Shown: piece by piece, positions 1-6,981 of the stretch
Layout of the letters: each line of letters begins with the position of its first letter
Position numbering within the stretch: the stretch's first letter is position 1
DNA from: Hydrogenothermaceae bacterium
GTDB lineage: Bacteria > Aquificota > Aquificia > Aquificales > Hydrogenothermaceae
Assembly (NCBI GenBank): GCA_026985705.1
Contig: JALSPY010000091.1
Location: 1-13,678 of the forward strand
DNA length: 13,678 nucleotides
Reading direction: 5' to 3'
Program-made: the position numbers and the translations under genes
The notes under the pieces: generated by a model
The model's database searches: none
What the model was told of the DNA's origin: nothing
What the model saw: the letters and a program-made list of their open reading frames with translations, nothing else

Positions 1-403
1 AATAATCTGGAAAGTTAAGGGCATTGATTTTATAGATTACAGCTTTCCAATATTCATCACCTTTTTTAATTTCTTCAGGAAGTTTTACAATTTCCTCTTT
101 AGAAACAGGTTTACCTTTACCATATACACAGTATATTTTATAAAACTTCTTTACAAAGTTGTTTAATGCAGTTTCAGTTGCAGGACAGTAAGTTTTACAT
201 AACAGTTTTACTTCGTAAATTCCATCGTCTCCCTTTTTTTCTTTAACATCTCCAAGTAAATGAGAATATCTTTCTATATTTACATTACTTACTACGGTTT
301 CCAGTTCCTTCAGAGAGACAGATGAATATTCTGATTTTGTAGCACAACCTTCAATTAGAGTTAGGAGGATTAATCCAGTAAAAAAGATTAAAAACTTTTT
401 CAT
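1..403 (-). CDS. Lipoprotein of unknown function, C-terminus cut by window edge
   Basis: The first 134 codons of a reading frame start at ATG (complement of 401-403), behind an AAGGAG site with a 5-base spacer (complement of 409-414). The start MKKFLIFFTGLILLTLIEGC is a short Lys-rich n-region, a hydrophobic core and a relaxed lipobox (L-I-E-G-C) with the lipidated cysteine at residue 20. I therefore expect export and lipid anchoring, facing the periplasm. The mature part is charged, with four further cysteines (for example CKTYC near residue 76) and no domain I recognise. The lipidated end, Cys-Ala-Thr-Lys, is the same in the 376-aa lipoprotein at 3312-4442, but beyond that I see no clear similarity. 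It is divergent from fmt with an 81-base gap. Lipoprotein call good; function unknown. Confidence 0.8.
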   Translation of the reverse strand, partial: MKKFLIFFTGLILLTLIEGCATKSEYSSVSLKELETVVSNVNIERYSHLLGDVKEKKGDDGIYEVKLLCKTYCPATETALNNFVKKFYKIYCVYGKGKPVSKEEIVKLPEEIKKGDEYWKAVIYKINALNFPDY

Positions 404-484
404 AACGGCTCCTTATCTTTACATTATTAAAAATTTTAAACCGTATAATTATATTATTACAATTACTATAATAAGAGGTTTAAG
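404..484. promoter_or_regulatory. Divergent AT-rich promoter region between the lipoprotein gene and fmt
   Basis: The gap carries TATAAT-like hexamers on both strands: + strand at 444-449 and 467-472, - strand at 448-453. No convincing -35 hexamer sits at 16-18 bases from any of them, so individual promoters cannot be fixed. Divergent transcription from this gap is required by gene orientation. The + strand hexamer at 467-472 is so close to the fmt ribosome site that, if used, the leader would be very short. Confidence 0.4.
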
Positions 485-1420
485 TTGAAAGTTGTTTTTT
501 GGGGAACACCTGATTTTGCAGTAGAAAGTTTAAGGGAATTAGTAAACTCTGGACATGAGGTTATAACAGTAATAACTCAACCTGATAAACCTAGAGGTAG
601 AGGAAAAAAATTATTACCTACGCCTGTTAAAGAGTTTGCTTTAAAAAACAACATCCCTGTTTTACAACCCGAAAAAGTAAAAGGTAATAAAGATTTATAT
701 GAGAAGTTAAAAGCTTTATCTCCAGATATATTCGTTGTAGTTGCCTACGGAAAAATACTACCTAAAGAGATAATAGAAATTCCCAAATATAAAACTATAA
801 ATGTTCACGCTTCATTACTTCCGGAGTATAGAGGCTCAGCCCCCATTCACAGGGCTTTACTTGATGGGAAGGATAAAACTGGAGTTTGTATTATGGAGAT
901 AGTGGAAGAGTTAGATGCAGGGGATATATACGAATGTAAGGAAGTGGAGATAAAAGAAGAAGATGATATAGTTTCACTTCACGATAAACTTGCAAAGGAG
1001 GGAGCAAAACTTTTAGTTAAAGTTTTAAAGGACATAGAAAAGGGAAAGGCTAAAAAATTTAAACAGGATGATACAAAAAGTAGTTATGCTAAACCTATAA
1101 CAAAGGAAGAGGGAAAAATTAACTGGGAAAAATCTGCTAGAGAAATATTCAATCAAATAAGAGCTTTAAAGGTTTGGCCTAAAGCTTTTACGAAGTTTAG
1201 AGACAAAGAAATAAAAATATTGTCATCTGAGATTGTTGATGAAAATTCGCTAGGTAATATAGGGGAAATAGTTAAGATAGAGAAGGGAAAAGGCTTTGTA
1301 GTTCAAACTGGTAGAGGAAGACTGTTAATAAAGGAAGTTCAGTTTCCAAACTCTAAAGCTATATCTGGAGATGATGCTGTAAGAGGTTATCACATAAAAG
1401 TAGGAGAAAGGTTTGAATAG
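485..1420 (+). CDS. fmt: Methionyl-tRNA formyltransferase
   Basis: Transfers a formyl group from 10-formyltetrahydrofolate to Met-tRNAfMet, making the initiator tRNA in the cytosol. The 311-aa length is normal. The N-terminal Rossmann-type formyltransferase domain (about 1-200) opens with VVFWGTPDFA. It contains the folate-site block around INVHASLLPEYRGSAPIHRA (105-124). The catalytic triad residues fall at Asn106, His108 and Asp144 (LDAGD), the same numbering as the E. coli enzyme. The C-terminal tRNA-binding domain spans about 205-311. The start is TTG, supported by AAGAGG just upstream (473-478) and by residue 1 aligning with the family N-terminus. It is first in a + strand cluster with ychF, 64 bases downstream. 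The often adjacent def gene is not in this window. Confidence 0.97.
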   Translation: MKVVFWGTPDFAVESLRELVNSGHEVITVITQPDKPRGRGKKLLPTPVKEFALKNNIPVLQPEKVKGNKDLYEKLKALSPDIFVVVAYGKILPKEIIEIPKYKTINVHASLLPEYRGSAPIHRALLDGKDKTGVCIMEIVEELDAGDIYECKEVEIKEEDDIVSLHDKLAKEGAKLLVKVLKDIEKGKAKKFKQDDTKSSYAKPITKEEGKINWEKSAREIFNQIRALKVWPKAFTKFRDKEIKILSSEIVDENSLGNIGEIVKIEKGKGFVVQTGRGRLLIKEVQFPNSKAISGDDAVRGYHIKVGERFE

Positions 1421-1484
1421 TTAGGTATAAATTTTATGTTTTAATAATCAAGCTGAAAATTAACTTTTAAAGAGGAGGTATGAA

Positions 1485-2597
1485 TTGAAATTAAATATAG
1501 GAATAGTTGGACTTCCAAATGTAGGTAAATCTACTATATTTAATGCTTTAACTGAAACAGGAAAGGCTGAAGTTGCAAACTATCCATTTTGTACCATTGA
1601 GCCAAATGTTGGTATTGTTAACGTTCCAGATGAGAGACTTTATAAACTTGCAGAAATGGAAAATTCTAAAAAGATAACTCCCGCCACAATTGAGTTTGTA
1701 GATATAGCAGGTTTAGTAAAGGGGGCAAGTAAAGGGGAAGGATTAGGTAATCAGTTCTTAGCTAATATAAGAAATGTATCAGCTATAGCCCATGTTGTAA
1801 GATGTTTTGATAATAGCGATGTTGTCCATGTTGAAGGCTCAGTAAATCCTGTTAGGGATGCAGAAATTATAGAAACAGAGCTTATACTAGCTGATTTACA
1901 AACTGTTGAAAAAAGATTAGAAAAAGTTTCAAAACCTGCAAAATCAGGTGATAAAAAAGCCAAATACGAAGTAAAAGTTTTAGAAAAGGCAAGAGAAATT
2001 TTAGAAAATCTGGAGCCTCTAAGAACGAACTTAGACAAATTTGGTGAGGATGAAATCGATTACATGAAAAAAACCATATTTCCGTTAACTATTAAACCTC
2101 TTATGTATATAGCAAATATAAATGAGGAAGATTTACCAGAAGGTGAGAATAATCCTTATGTAAAAGCAATAAAAGAAAAAGCAGAAAAGGAAGGTTCTCC
2201 CGTTGTTGTGTTATCAGGTAAAGTTGAACAGGAGCTCATAGAGCTTCAACCTGAAGAAAGAAGAGAATTTTTAGAAGCTTTAGGTCTTTCAGAACCGGGA
2301 TTAAATAAGATGATTAGAACAGGCTACAAACTTTTAGATTTAATAACTTACTTTACAGCAGGGGAGAAAGAGGCTAGAGCTTGGACTATAAAAAAAGGAA
2401 CAAAGGCACCTCAAGCGGCAGGTGAAATACATTCAGATTTTGAAAGAGGTTTCATATCTGCAGAAGTAATAAATTATGATGAGCTTATTAAAGTAGGCTC
2501 TTTACAGAAAGCTAAAGAAATGGGACTTGTAAGACTGGAAGGAAAAGATTACGAAGTAAAGGATGGTGATGTAATACATTTTAGATTTAATGTTTAA
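1485..2597 (+). CDS. ychF: Redox-sensitive ribosome-binding ATPase YchF (Obg/OLA1 family)
   Basis: Universally conserved P-loop protein of the TRAFAC class that binds ribosomes and hydrolyses ATP rather than GTP. The 370-aa length matches the family. The G domain holds the P-loop GLPNVGKST (9-17), DIAG (73-76) and, in the base-specificity position, NINE (211-214) instead of NKxD, which explains the ATP preference in this family. A helical coiled-coil insertion spans about 125-200, and the C-terminal TGS domain spans about 285-369, ending DGDVIHFRFNV. The TTG start sits 5 bases after a strong AGAGGAGGT site (1471-1479). An out-of-frame ATG at 1480-1482 stops two codons later (ATG AAT TGA), so it is not the start. 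It lies 64 bases behind fmt, probably cotranscribed. Confidence 0.97.
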   Translation: MKLNIGIVGLPNVGKSTIFNALTETGKAEVANYPFCTIEPNVGIVNVPDERLYKLAEMENSKKITPATIEFVDIAGLVKGASKGEGLGNQFLANIRNVSAIAHVVRCFDNSDVVHVEGSVNPVRDAEIIETELILADLQTVEKRLEKVSKPAKSGDKKAKYEVKVLEKAREILENLEPLRTNLDKFGEDEIDYMKKTIFPLTIKPLMYIANINEEDLPEGENNPYVKAIKEKAEKEGSPVVVLSGKVEQELIELQPEERREFLEALGLSEPGLNKMIRTGYKLLDLITYFTAGEKEARAWTIKKGTKAPQAAGEIHSDFERGFISAEVINYDELIKVGSLQKAKEMGLVRLEGKDYEVKDGDVIHFRFNV

Positions 2598-2652
2598 GAA
2601 AACGAACTATATTTATTTATGTAGTTTTAATTTTTATTTTGAGGTTTCAGCC

Positions 2653-3309
2653 ATGATTTTTAAAAATAGGGAGGAGGCTGGAAGACTATTAGCAAAAGAA
2701 ATATTAAGAAAGTTTAACGGTAAATTAAAAAAGCCTATCGTTGTTGCTATTCCAAGAGGTGGAGTTGTGGTTGCTGAACCTATAGCCAAAGTTTTAAATG
2801 CTCCATTAGAAATCGTTTTGGTAAGAAAAATAGGAGCACCTTTTAATGAGGAAATTGCTATAGGGGCAATCACTGAAGACGGAGATATATTGATGAACCC
2901 TGAGATAACTACGGATGTTACTGTTAAACTTGGAATAACAGATGACTATATATATCAAAAATCTAAAGAGGTATTAGAAATTTTAAAGAAAAGGAAGAAG
3001 CTATATGGTAGCTCATTAAAGGATTTAAATATAAAAGGTAGAGATGTGATTTTGGTTGATGATGGAGTAGCTACAGGATTAACCACTGAAGCTGGAATAT
3101 TATCAGTTAGAAATTTATCACCACACAGAATTATTTTAGCCATTCCTGTAATACCATATGAAAAGTATAATGAGTTGAAAAAACTTGTTGATGAGCTAAT
3201 TGTTTTAGATAAACCTGTTAACTTTACAGCTGTAGGCCAGTTTTATGATGATTTTTCTCAAATTACGGATACAGAGGTATTAGAAATCTTAAATAAATAC
3301 AGAAATTAG
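2653..3309 (+). CDS. Phosphoribosyltransferase-fold protein (COG1926-like)
   Basis: A 218-aa type I PRTase-fold protein. The PRPP-binding loop is VILVDDGVATGLTT at residues 132-145, with the adjacent acidic pair Asp136-Asp137. An upstream glycine loop, VVAIPRGGVVVAEPIA (30-45), precedes the family-typical LVRKIGAPFNEEIAIGAI block (56-73). This pattern matches the COG1926 'predicted phosphoribosyltransferase' group, whose acceptor base is generally not known; I would not call it hpt, apt or pyrE. The frame is open back to 2590, inside ychF. The ATG at 2653 is preferred because it has GAGG (2641-2644) with an 8-base spacer and because similarity to the fold starts there. It follows ychF by 55 bases, and its stop lies 2 bases from the convergent lipoprotein stop. 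Confidence 0.85.
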   Translation: MIFKNREEAGRLLAKEILRKFNGKLKKPIVVAIPRGGVVVAEPIAKVLNAPLEIVLVRKIGAPFNEEIAIGAITEDGDILMNPEITTDVTVKLGITDDYIYQKSKEVLEILKKRKKLYGSSLKDLNIKGRDVILVDDGVATGLTTEAGILSVRNLSPHRIILAIPVIPYEKYNELKKLVDELIVLDKPVNFTAVGQFYDDFSQITDTEVLEILNKYRN

Positions 3310-3311
3310 AA

Positions 3312-4442
3312 CTATTTCTCCTCTGTAGATAACCCTTCCAACTTCATATCATAAGTTGTCATACTCCAGATATATATAGGATATTTATCCATTATTAGAA
3401 CAGCTCCTTTCAAATTTTTTAATCCAAGAAACTTTAAACCACCTTCTTTTTTATTTCTGTCGTATAGATAATAAATATTGCATTTTCCATTTGCACTAAT
3501 AATCACTTTATTATTTTCAACCCTTTGACAATCTCCAGAGATAACTATACCCTTAATGTTTCCTTTATTATCTATTTTAAATAAAGGTTTGTAATCCTTA
3601 CCTTCCTTTATTAAGTTTATGTTACCTAAATTAAGAATAAAAGGTTTAAAAGTTTCATTTTTGAACTTTAAGTAAACATCCCATCTATCTGTCCCAAGAT
3701 TAGCCTTCTTATCCTCCTCTGTTTCATAAACAGGTCTAGCCTCAAAGTAGTAAAGTTTAACTCCTTTGTATATAAGAGGTAGATTTAGTGAAAACCAAAC
3801 TAAATTTTCTAAATCTTTATTTATTATTTCTTGAATTCTTCTTTTCAATTTTTCACTTTCTTCCTTTGCATACTCAGGAATGATTTTTAAAACACTTCCC
3901 CTAAATATCTTTAATATGTCATTTTTTTTATCAAATGATACTGCAAAAAATCTTTTAGCTTCAGGAAGATAACAGAACATAAAAATATCTTCCGAAAGTT
4001 TATAATATTTCTTTAAAATTGAGAAATTGATTTTATAGTCTCTTTCTAAATATTCTTTAAGATAAATATCAGGAAAATCATTAGATTGGAGTTGATTATA
4101 TATCATATAACTCAATTTTCTATCTAGAATAGGGTCCAAAATATCTAATTTTCCCCGTCTTTCTAAACAGTTATCTTTGAAAACTTTAAGAAAATAATTA
4201 TCTAGGTTTTTTACATTTTTTTCCAACAGTTTTTTCTTTTCCTTATCTAATTTTACATATAAACTGTTTTCTTCTGTCTTTATTACTTTACCAAATAATG
4301 TTGAGAGATATATTTCATCTTTGCTTATACTTTGATGAACTGTCTTTTCAAAATCTTTAAAAATTTTTTCTTTAGTTGCACAACTGTATAGAATTACAAA
4401 AGATATAAAGAAAGTAAATAAAATAAATTTAAAAAACTTCAA
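3312..4442 (-). CDS. Lipoprotein of unknown function, coupled to thrB
   Basis: A 376-aa protein beginning MKFFKFILFTFFISFVILYS before Cys21: a strongly hydrophobic segment ending in the lipobox L-Y-S-C, so a lipidated periplasm-facing protein. The mature region is Lys/Glu-rich with mixed helix and strand character and no motif I recognise. Three cysteines in the second half might pair. The TTG start (complement of 4440-4442) is directly preceded in frame by TAG, so no earlier start is possible. AAGGTG about 6 bases upstream, inside the thrB coding region, is the probable ribosome site. The gene overlaps the thrB end by 14 bases, indicating translational coupling in a three-gene operon (aminotransferase, thrB, lipoprotein). 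A functional link to amino-acid synthesis is not evident. Its mature end Cys-Ala-Thr-Lys resembles that of the lipoprotein at 1-403. Confidence 0.85.
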   Translation of the reverse strand: MKFFKFILFTFFISFVILYSCATKEKIFKDFEKTVHQSISKDEIYLSTLFGKVIKTEENSLYVKLDKEKKKLLEKNVKNLDNYFLKVFKDNCLERRGKLDILDPILDRKLSYMIYNQLQSNDFPDIYLKEYLERDYKINFSILKKYYKLSEDIFMFCYLPEAKRFFAVSFDKKNDILKIFRGSVLKIIPEYAKEESEKLKRRIQEIINKDLENLVWFSLNLPLIYKGVKLYYFEARPVYETEEDKKANLGTDRWDVYLKFKNETFKPFILNLGNINLIKEGKDYKPLFKIDNKGNIKGIVISGDCQRVENNKVIISANGKCNIYYLYDRNKKEGGLKFLGLKNLKGAVLIMDKYPIYIWSMTTYDMKLEGLSTEEK

Positions 4443-5325
4443 CCTCTACACCTTTTTTATCTATTTCTAAAATTTTATAGTCTGAACTTATACCAACTTC
4501 TGAAAAAGCCTCCCTCATAGCCTCTCCAATTCTTTCAAAATTTCTGTTTGATATTGCAACTATTGAACTACCAGCTCCACTTAAGGAAACCCCTAAAGCT
4601 CCCTCTCTGTATGCATTATCTATAACTTTATAAAAGTTAGGTATAAGCTTCTCTCTATAAGGTTGATGTAATTTGTCTTCCATAGCAACCTTTAATAAGT
4701 CGTATTTTCTATTCTGTAATGATGAAATAAATAGAGCTACCCTTTGAAGATTAAAGACTGCATCTTTTAAAGGAACAGTCCTTGGTAGAACTTTTCTAGC
4801 TTCTTCCGTAGATAACTCTAAATCGGGAATAACAACTATAAATTTTAACTCATCTGGAAAATAAAGTTTTTGATAGTATGTTTCATTTTCTTCCTTTAAA
4901 GCGGTAATAAATCCTCCTTTAAAAGTTGGTAGTAAATTATCAGGATGGTTTTCAAATTTGTATGCTATCTTAAAAAAATCTTCATCACTTAACTCTTTAT
5001 TAAGAATTTTATAACCTGCTACTATTCCGGCAACTATAACTGATGCACTACTACCTAATCCCCTTGATACAGGTATATTTACAATCTGTTTTACTTTAAA
5101 TTTTATTTCATCCTCTCCATTTATCTTTAAAGTTTCCTTAAAAACCTTGAAAAAAAGATTTTTTTCTGGATTTTCAAATTCCTCTATCTTTGGAATAGTT
5201 ATTATTTCGTCCTTATCACTTTCCTCTAAATAAATCTCATTATATAAACTTAATGCTATTCCTAATGTATCAAATCCAGCTCCCAAGTTAGCAGTAGAAG
5301 CAGGAACTTTAACTTTAATTTTCAT
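4429..5325 (-). CDS. thrB: Homoserine kinase
   Basis: GHMP-family kinase phosphorylating L-homoserine with ATP to O-phosphohomoserine, the penultimate step to threonine. The 298-aa length is typical. It opens with KVKVPASTANLGAGFDTLGI, the family-typical start. The ATP-binding GHMP loop PVSRGLGSSASV lies at 85-96. The block FENHPDN (125-131) is characteristic of homoserine kinases, and the C-terminal glycine loop GVSLSGAGSS lies at 245-254. The ATG start has AAGGAGG (complement of 5332-5338) with a 6-base spacer. It lies 65 bases downstream of the aminotransferase, and its last codons hold the start of the next lipoprotein gene. Other GHMP kinases (mevalonate kinase, IspE) are less likely given the N-terminal and HPDN blocks. 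Confidence 0.95.
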   Translation of the reverse strand: MKIKVKVPASTANLGAGFDTLGIALSLYNEIYLEESDKDEIITIPKIEEFENPEKNLFFKVFKETLKINGEDEIKFKVKQIVNIPVSRGLGSSASVIVAGIVAGYKILNKELSDEDFFKIAYKFENHPDNLLPTFKGGFITALKEENETYYQKLYFPDELKFIVVIPDLELSTEEARKVLPRTVPLKDAVFNLQRVALFISSLQNRKYDLLKVAMEDKLHQPYREKLIPNFYKVIDNAYREGALGVSLSGAGSSIVAISNRNFERIGEAMREAFSEVGISSDYKILEIDKKGVEVEVF

Positions 5326-5390
5326 TACCTTCCTCCTTTGATACCAAATACAAAAATAAATTTAAAAAATGAAAAAAAAGTGAAAAGGGG

Positions 5391-6533
5391 TTATATATTT
5401 GAAAAGATTATTTCTTGGGCAGTTTTCACACCTTTTCCTAAATCTACCTTATAACCTAACTTATTTAGAGCTAGCTCTAAACCGGAGATTATCTGTAAAA
5501 CATCCATAAAATCAAAATATCCCATATGTGCAATTCTAAATATTTTTCCTTTAAGATGGTCCTGTCCACCAGCAACTCTAAAACCTATCTTAAGTAATGT
5601 TTTTCTTAAATCATCTGCATTTATTCCATCTGGAGAATAAACTCCCGTAGCAGAATTTGCAGGACTTTCAGATAAAAGTTTAAGCCCTAAAGATTTTACA
5701 GCTTCACGGGTAGCTTTCGCCATTATCTCATGTCTTTTAGCTAACTCTTCCAATCCTTCATCTAGTATTAAAGACAAACTTTCATTTAAGGCTATTATTA
5801 AATTTATAGCTGGCGTATATGCAGTTTGTCCTTCAGACTGTTTTTTGCTCTCCTTTTTAACATCAAAGTAATACTTTGGTAAATCGCTTATATCTAATCT
5901 TTTCTCTGCTTTTTCAGAATAGTATAAAATACTTAATCCCGGTGGCAACATTAAAGCCTTCTGTGAACCTGTTATAAGCACATCTACACCAAGTCTCTCA
6001 GGATATACCTCATAAACTCCAACAGATGTTATTCCATCAACCACAACAATACAATCCTCTAAAGATTTAGCTAAATCTCCTAGATACTTAACATCGTGAT
6101 ATGTGGTTGTTGAGGTTTCAGAATGTTGAACCAATATTCCCTTTAAATCTTTATTATTTTCTATAATTTCTTTTACTCTATCTTTATTGTATGTTTTTCC
6201 CCACTCTATCTCATAATTTATAGGATTTAATCCAAAAGTTTTTGCTAACTCATACCATCTCTGACCAAACTTTCCAGCATTAATTATTAATACCTTGTCT
6301 CCTTTACTGAAGAAATTTAAAACTGATGCTTCCATACTTCCTGTCCCAGAAGAAGCAAAAACTAAAACATTTCTCTCTGTTTTTAGTAATTTCTTCAATT
6401 TTTCTTTTGTTTCTTTAAATATTTTTGTAAACTCAGGTGTTCTGTGATGTATAATCTGTTGACCTAAGGCTTTTATTACTTGTGGTGGTAAAGGAACAGG
6501 TCCAGGTGTAAATAATCTCTCTTTTACAAGCAT
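5391..6533 (-). CDS. Class V aminotransferase (alanine/serine-glyoxylate or phosphohydroxypyruvate type)
   Basis: A 380-aa PLP-dependent fold type I enzyme of the AGT/SGAT branch. The start RLFTPGPVPLPPQVIKAL is the family entry motif. A Gly/Ser-rich cofactor-phosphate loop ASSGTGSMEAS lies at 60-70. VVVDGITSVG (163-172) supplies the pyridine-nitrogen Asp166. SQKALMLPPGL (190-200) supplies the Schiff-base Lys192. The C-terminal domain carries FRVAGGQDHLKGKIFRIAHM. Homologues are also annotated as 'soluble hydrogenase 42 kDa/tritium exchange subunit', a historical label without metal-binding support here. The methanogen homologue MJ0959 works as a broad-range enzyme including phosphohydroxypyruvate, so a role in serine or glycine synthesis is plausible; substrate cannot be read from sequence. 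ATG start with AGAGG at an 8-base spacer. First gene of the operon with thrB. Confidence 0.85.
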   Translation of the reverse strand: MLVKERLFTPGPVPLPPQVIKALGQQIIHHRTPEFTKIFKETKEKLKKLLKTERNVLVFASSGTGSMEASVLNFFSKGDKVLIINAGKFGQRWYELAKTFGLNPINYEIEWGKTYNKDRVKEIIENNKDLKGILVQHSETSTTTYHDVKYLGDLAKSLEDCIVVVDGITSVGVYEVYPERLGVDVLITGSQKALMLPPGLSILYYSEKAEKRLDISDLPKYYFDVKKESKKQSEGQTAYTPAINLIIALNESLSLILDEGLEELAKRHEIMAKATREAVKSLGLKLLSESPANSATGVYSPDGINADDLRKTLLKIGFRVAGGQDHLKGKIFRIAHMGYFDFMDVLQIISGLELALNKLGYKVDLGKGVKTAQEIIFSNI

Positions 6534-6841
6534 ACAATAAACCTCTAAAAAATTAATTTTTATGAAAATTATCTTATCAAACTTTAAATGGAAGTAGATA
6601 TGTTAGAGCTAGCCTGATTGAATATGCTTTAATTTTTGCTTTACCCTAATTTTCAATCTAAAAAATTTAAAATTTGTGAAAATAACAACTCATAAAATTT
6701 TATAGCTTTCTAATTGATTTTATATCAATCTTCGTTAAATGTATACGCTCAAGAAAAAGGTAAATACCTATTTAAAAAGATAAAAAAAGTATGTAGGTGT
6801 TTATCTTCTCTTTGAACTTATACAGTATGTTTTTGATGTCA

Positions 6842-6870
6842 ACAGCTTTCTTATTTTATGAAATAGCTGT
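6842..6870. repeat. Imperfect inverted repeat upstream of pgk
   Basis: The arms ACAGCT (6842-6847) and AGCTGT (6865-6870) are exact reverse complements. The stem continues with TTC pairing GAA across a two-base bulge, giving nine pairs around the loop TTATTTTAT. There is no T-run directly after it on the + strand, so it does not look like a standard terminator. A protein-binding site or an RNA hairpin in a long leader are both possible. Confidence 0.45.
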
Positions 6871-6891
6871 ATTAATTGTTATATTAATCTT

Positions 6892-6913
6892 GCTTTGTAA
6901 ATTTTTTACAAGC
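6892..6913. repeat. Palindrome TTGTAAA-TTT-TTTACAA, possible operator before the pgk promoter
   Basis: Exact 7-base arms lie at 6895-6901 and 6905-6911 with a 3-base spacer. The symmetry extends outward through GC at both ends (6892-6893 and 6912-6913) if one T is bulged. It lies immediately upstream of the proposed pgk -35, centred about 50 bases before the expected transcription start, where a regulator could bind. In AT-rich DNA such palindromes also arise by chance. Confidence 0.4.
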
Positions 6914-6917
6914 TCTT

Positions 6918-6946
6918 TGGGAAATTAACAAAAAAAATTTTATAAT
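6918..6946 (+). promoter_or_regulatory. Probable sigma-70-type promoter of pgk
   Basis: TTGGGA (6918-6923) and a perfect TATAAT (6941-6946) are separated by 17 bases. Transcription would begin near 6953, giving a leader of about 30 bases that contains AGGAGG (6971-6976), 5 bases before the pgk ATG. The -35 matches consensus at four of six positions. An octamer TTTGGGAA occurs twice, overlapping the -35 and just after the -10. Confidence 0.6.
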
Positions 6947-6981
6947 TTTTTGGGAATTTATAAAAAATTTAGGAGGTTTTT

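Larger units (their letters stand above)
6534..6981. other. 448-base divergent intergenic region without a supported gene
   Basis: This region separates the aminotransferase (- strand) from pgk (+ strand) and must hold a promoter in each direction. It is very AT-rich and contains at least four short inverted repeats: 6713-6729, 6777-6807, 6842-6870 and 6892-6913. I see no tRNA-like cloverleaf, CRISPR repeat or riboswitch consensus. The - strand promoter is ambiguous; one candidate pairs a TTGAAA (complement of 6652-6657) with a poor -10 17 bases further on. A 43-codon hydrophobic frame at 6797-6928 lacks a ribosome site and is treated as doubtful. Confidence 0.6.

Noticed and set aside
160..200. 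CKTYC in the left-edge lipoprotein as a second Ivy-type loop
   Set aside because: The spacing is C-x3-C rather than the C-x4-C of CKPHxC, there is no Pro-His, and the surrounding sequence does not resemble Ivy.
1751..2038. 95-codon reading frame opposite ychF
   Set aside because: It is antisense to a highly conserved gene, with low-complexity Ser/Phe-rich translation and no ribosome site: a shadow frame. The same applies to the frames opposite the PRTase, pgk and ileS.
2590..2652. 21-codon N-terminal extension of the phosphoribosyltransferase overlapping ychF
   Set aside because: The ATG at 2590 has no ribosome site, and the extra residues do not resemble the family. The ATG at 2653 has GAGG at a good distance.
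5391..6533. Soluble hydrogenase small subunit
   Set aside because: This is a common database label for homologues, but the sequence has a full PLP aminotransferase signature (Asp166, Lys192) and no hydrogenase metal-binding motif.
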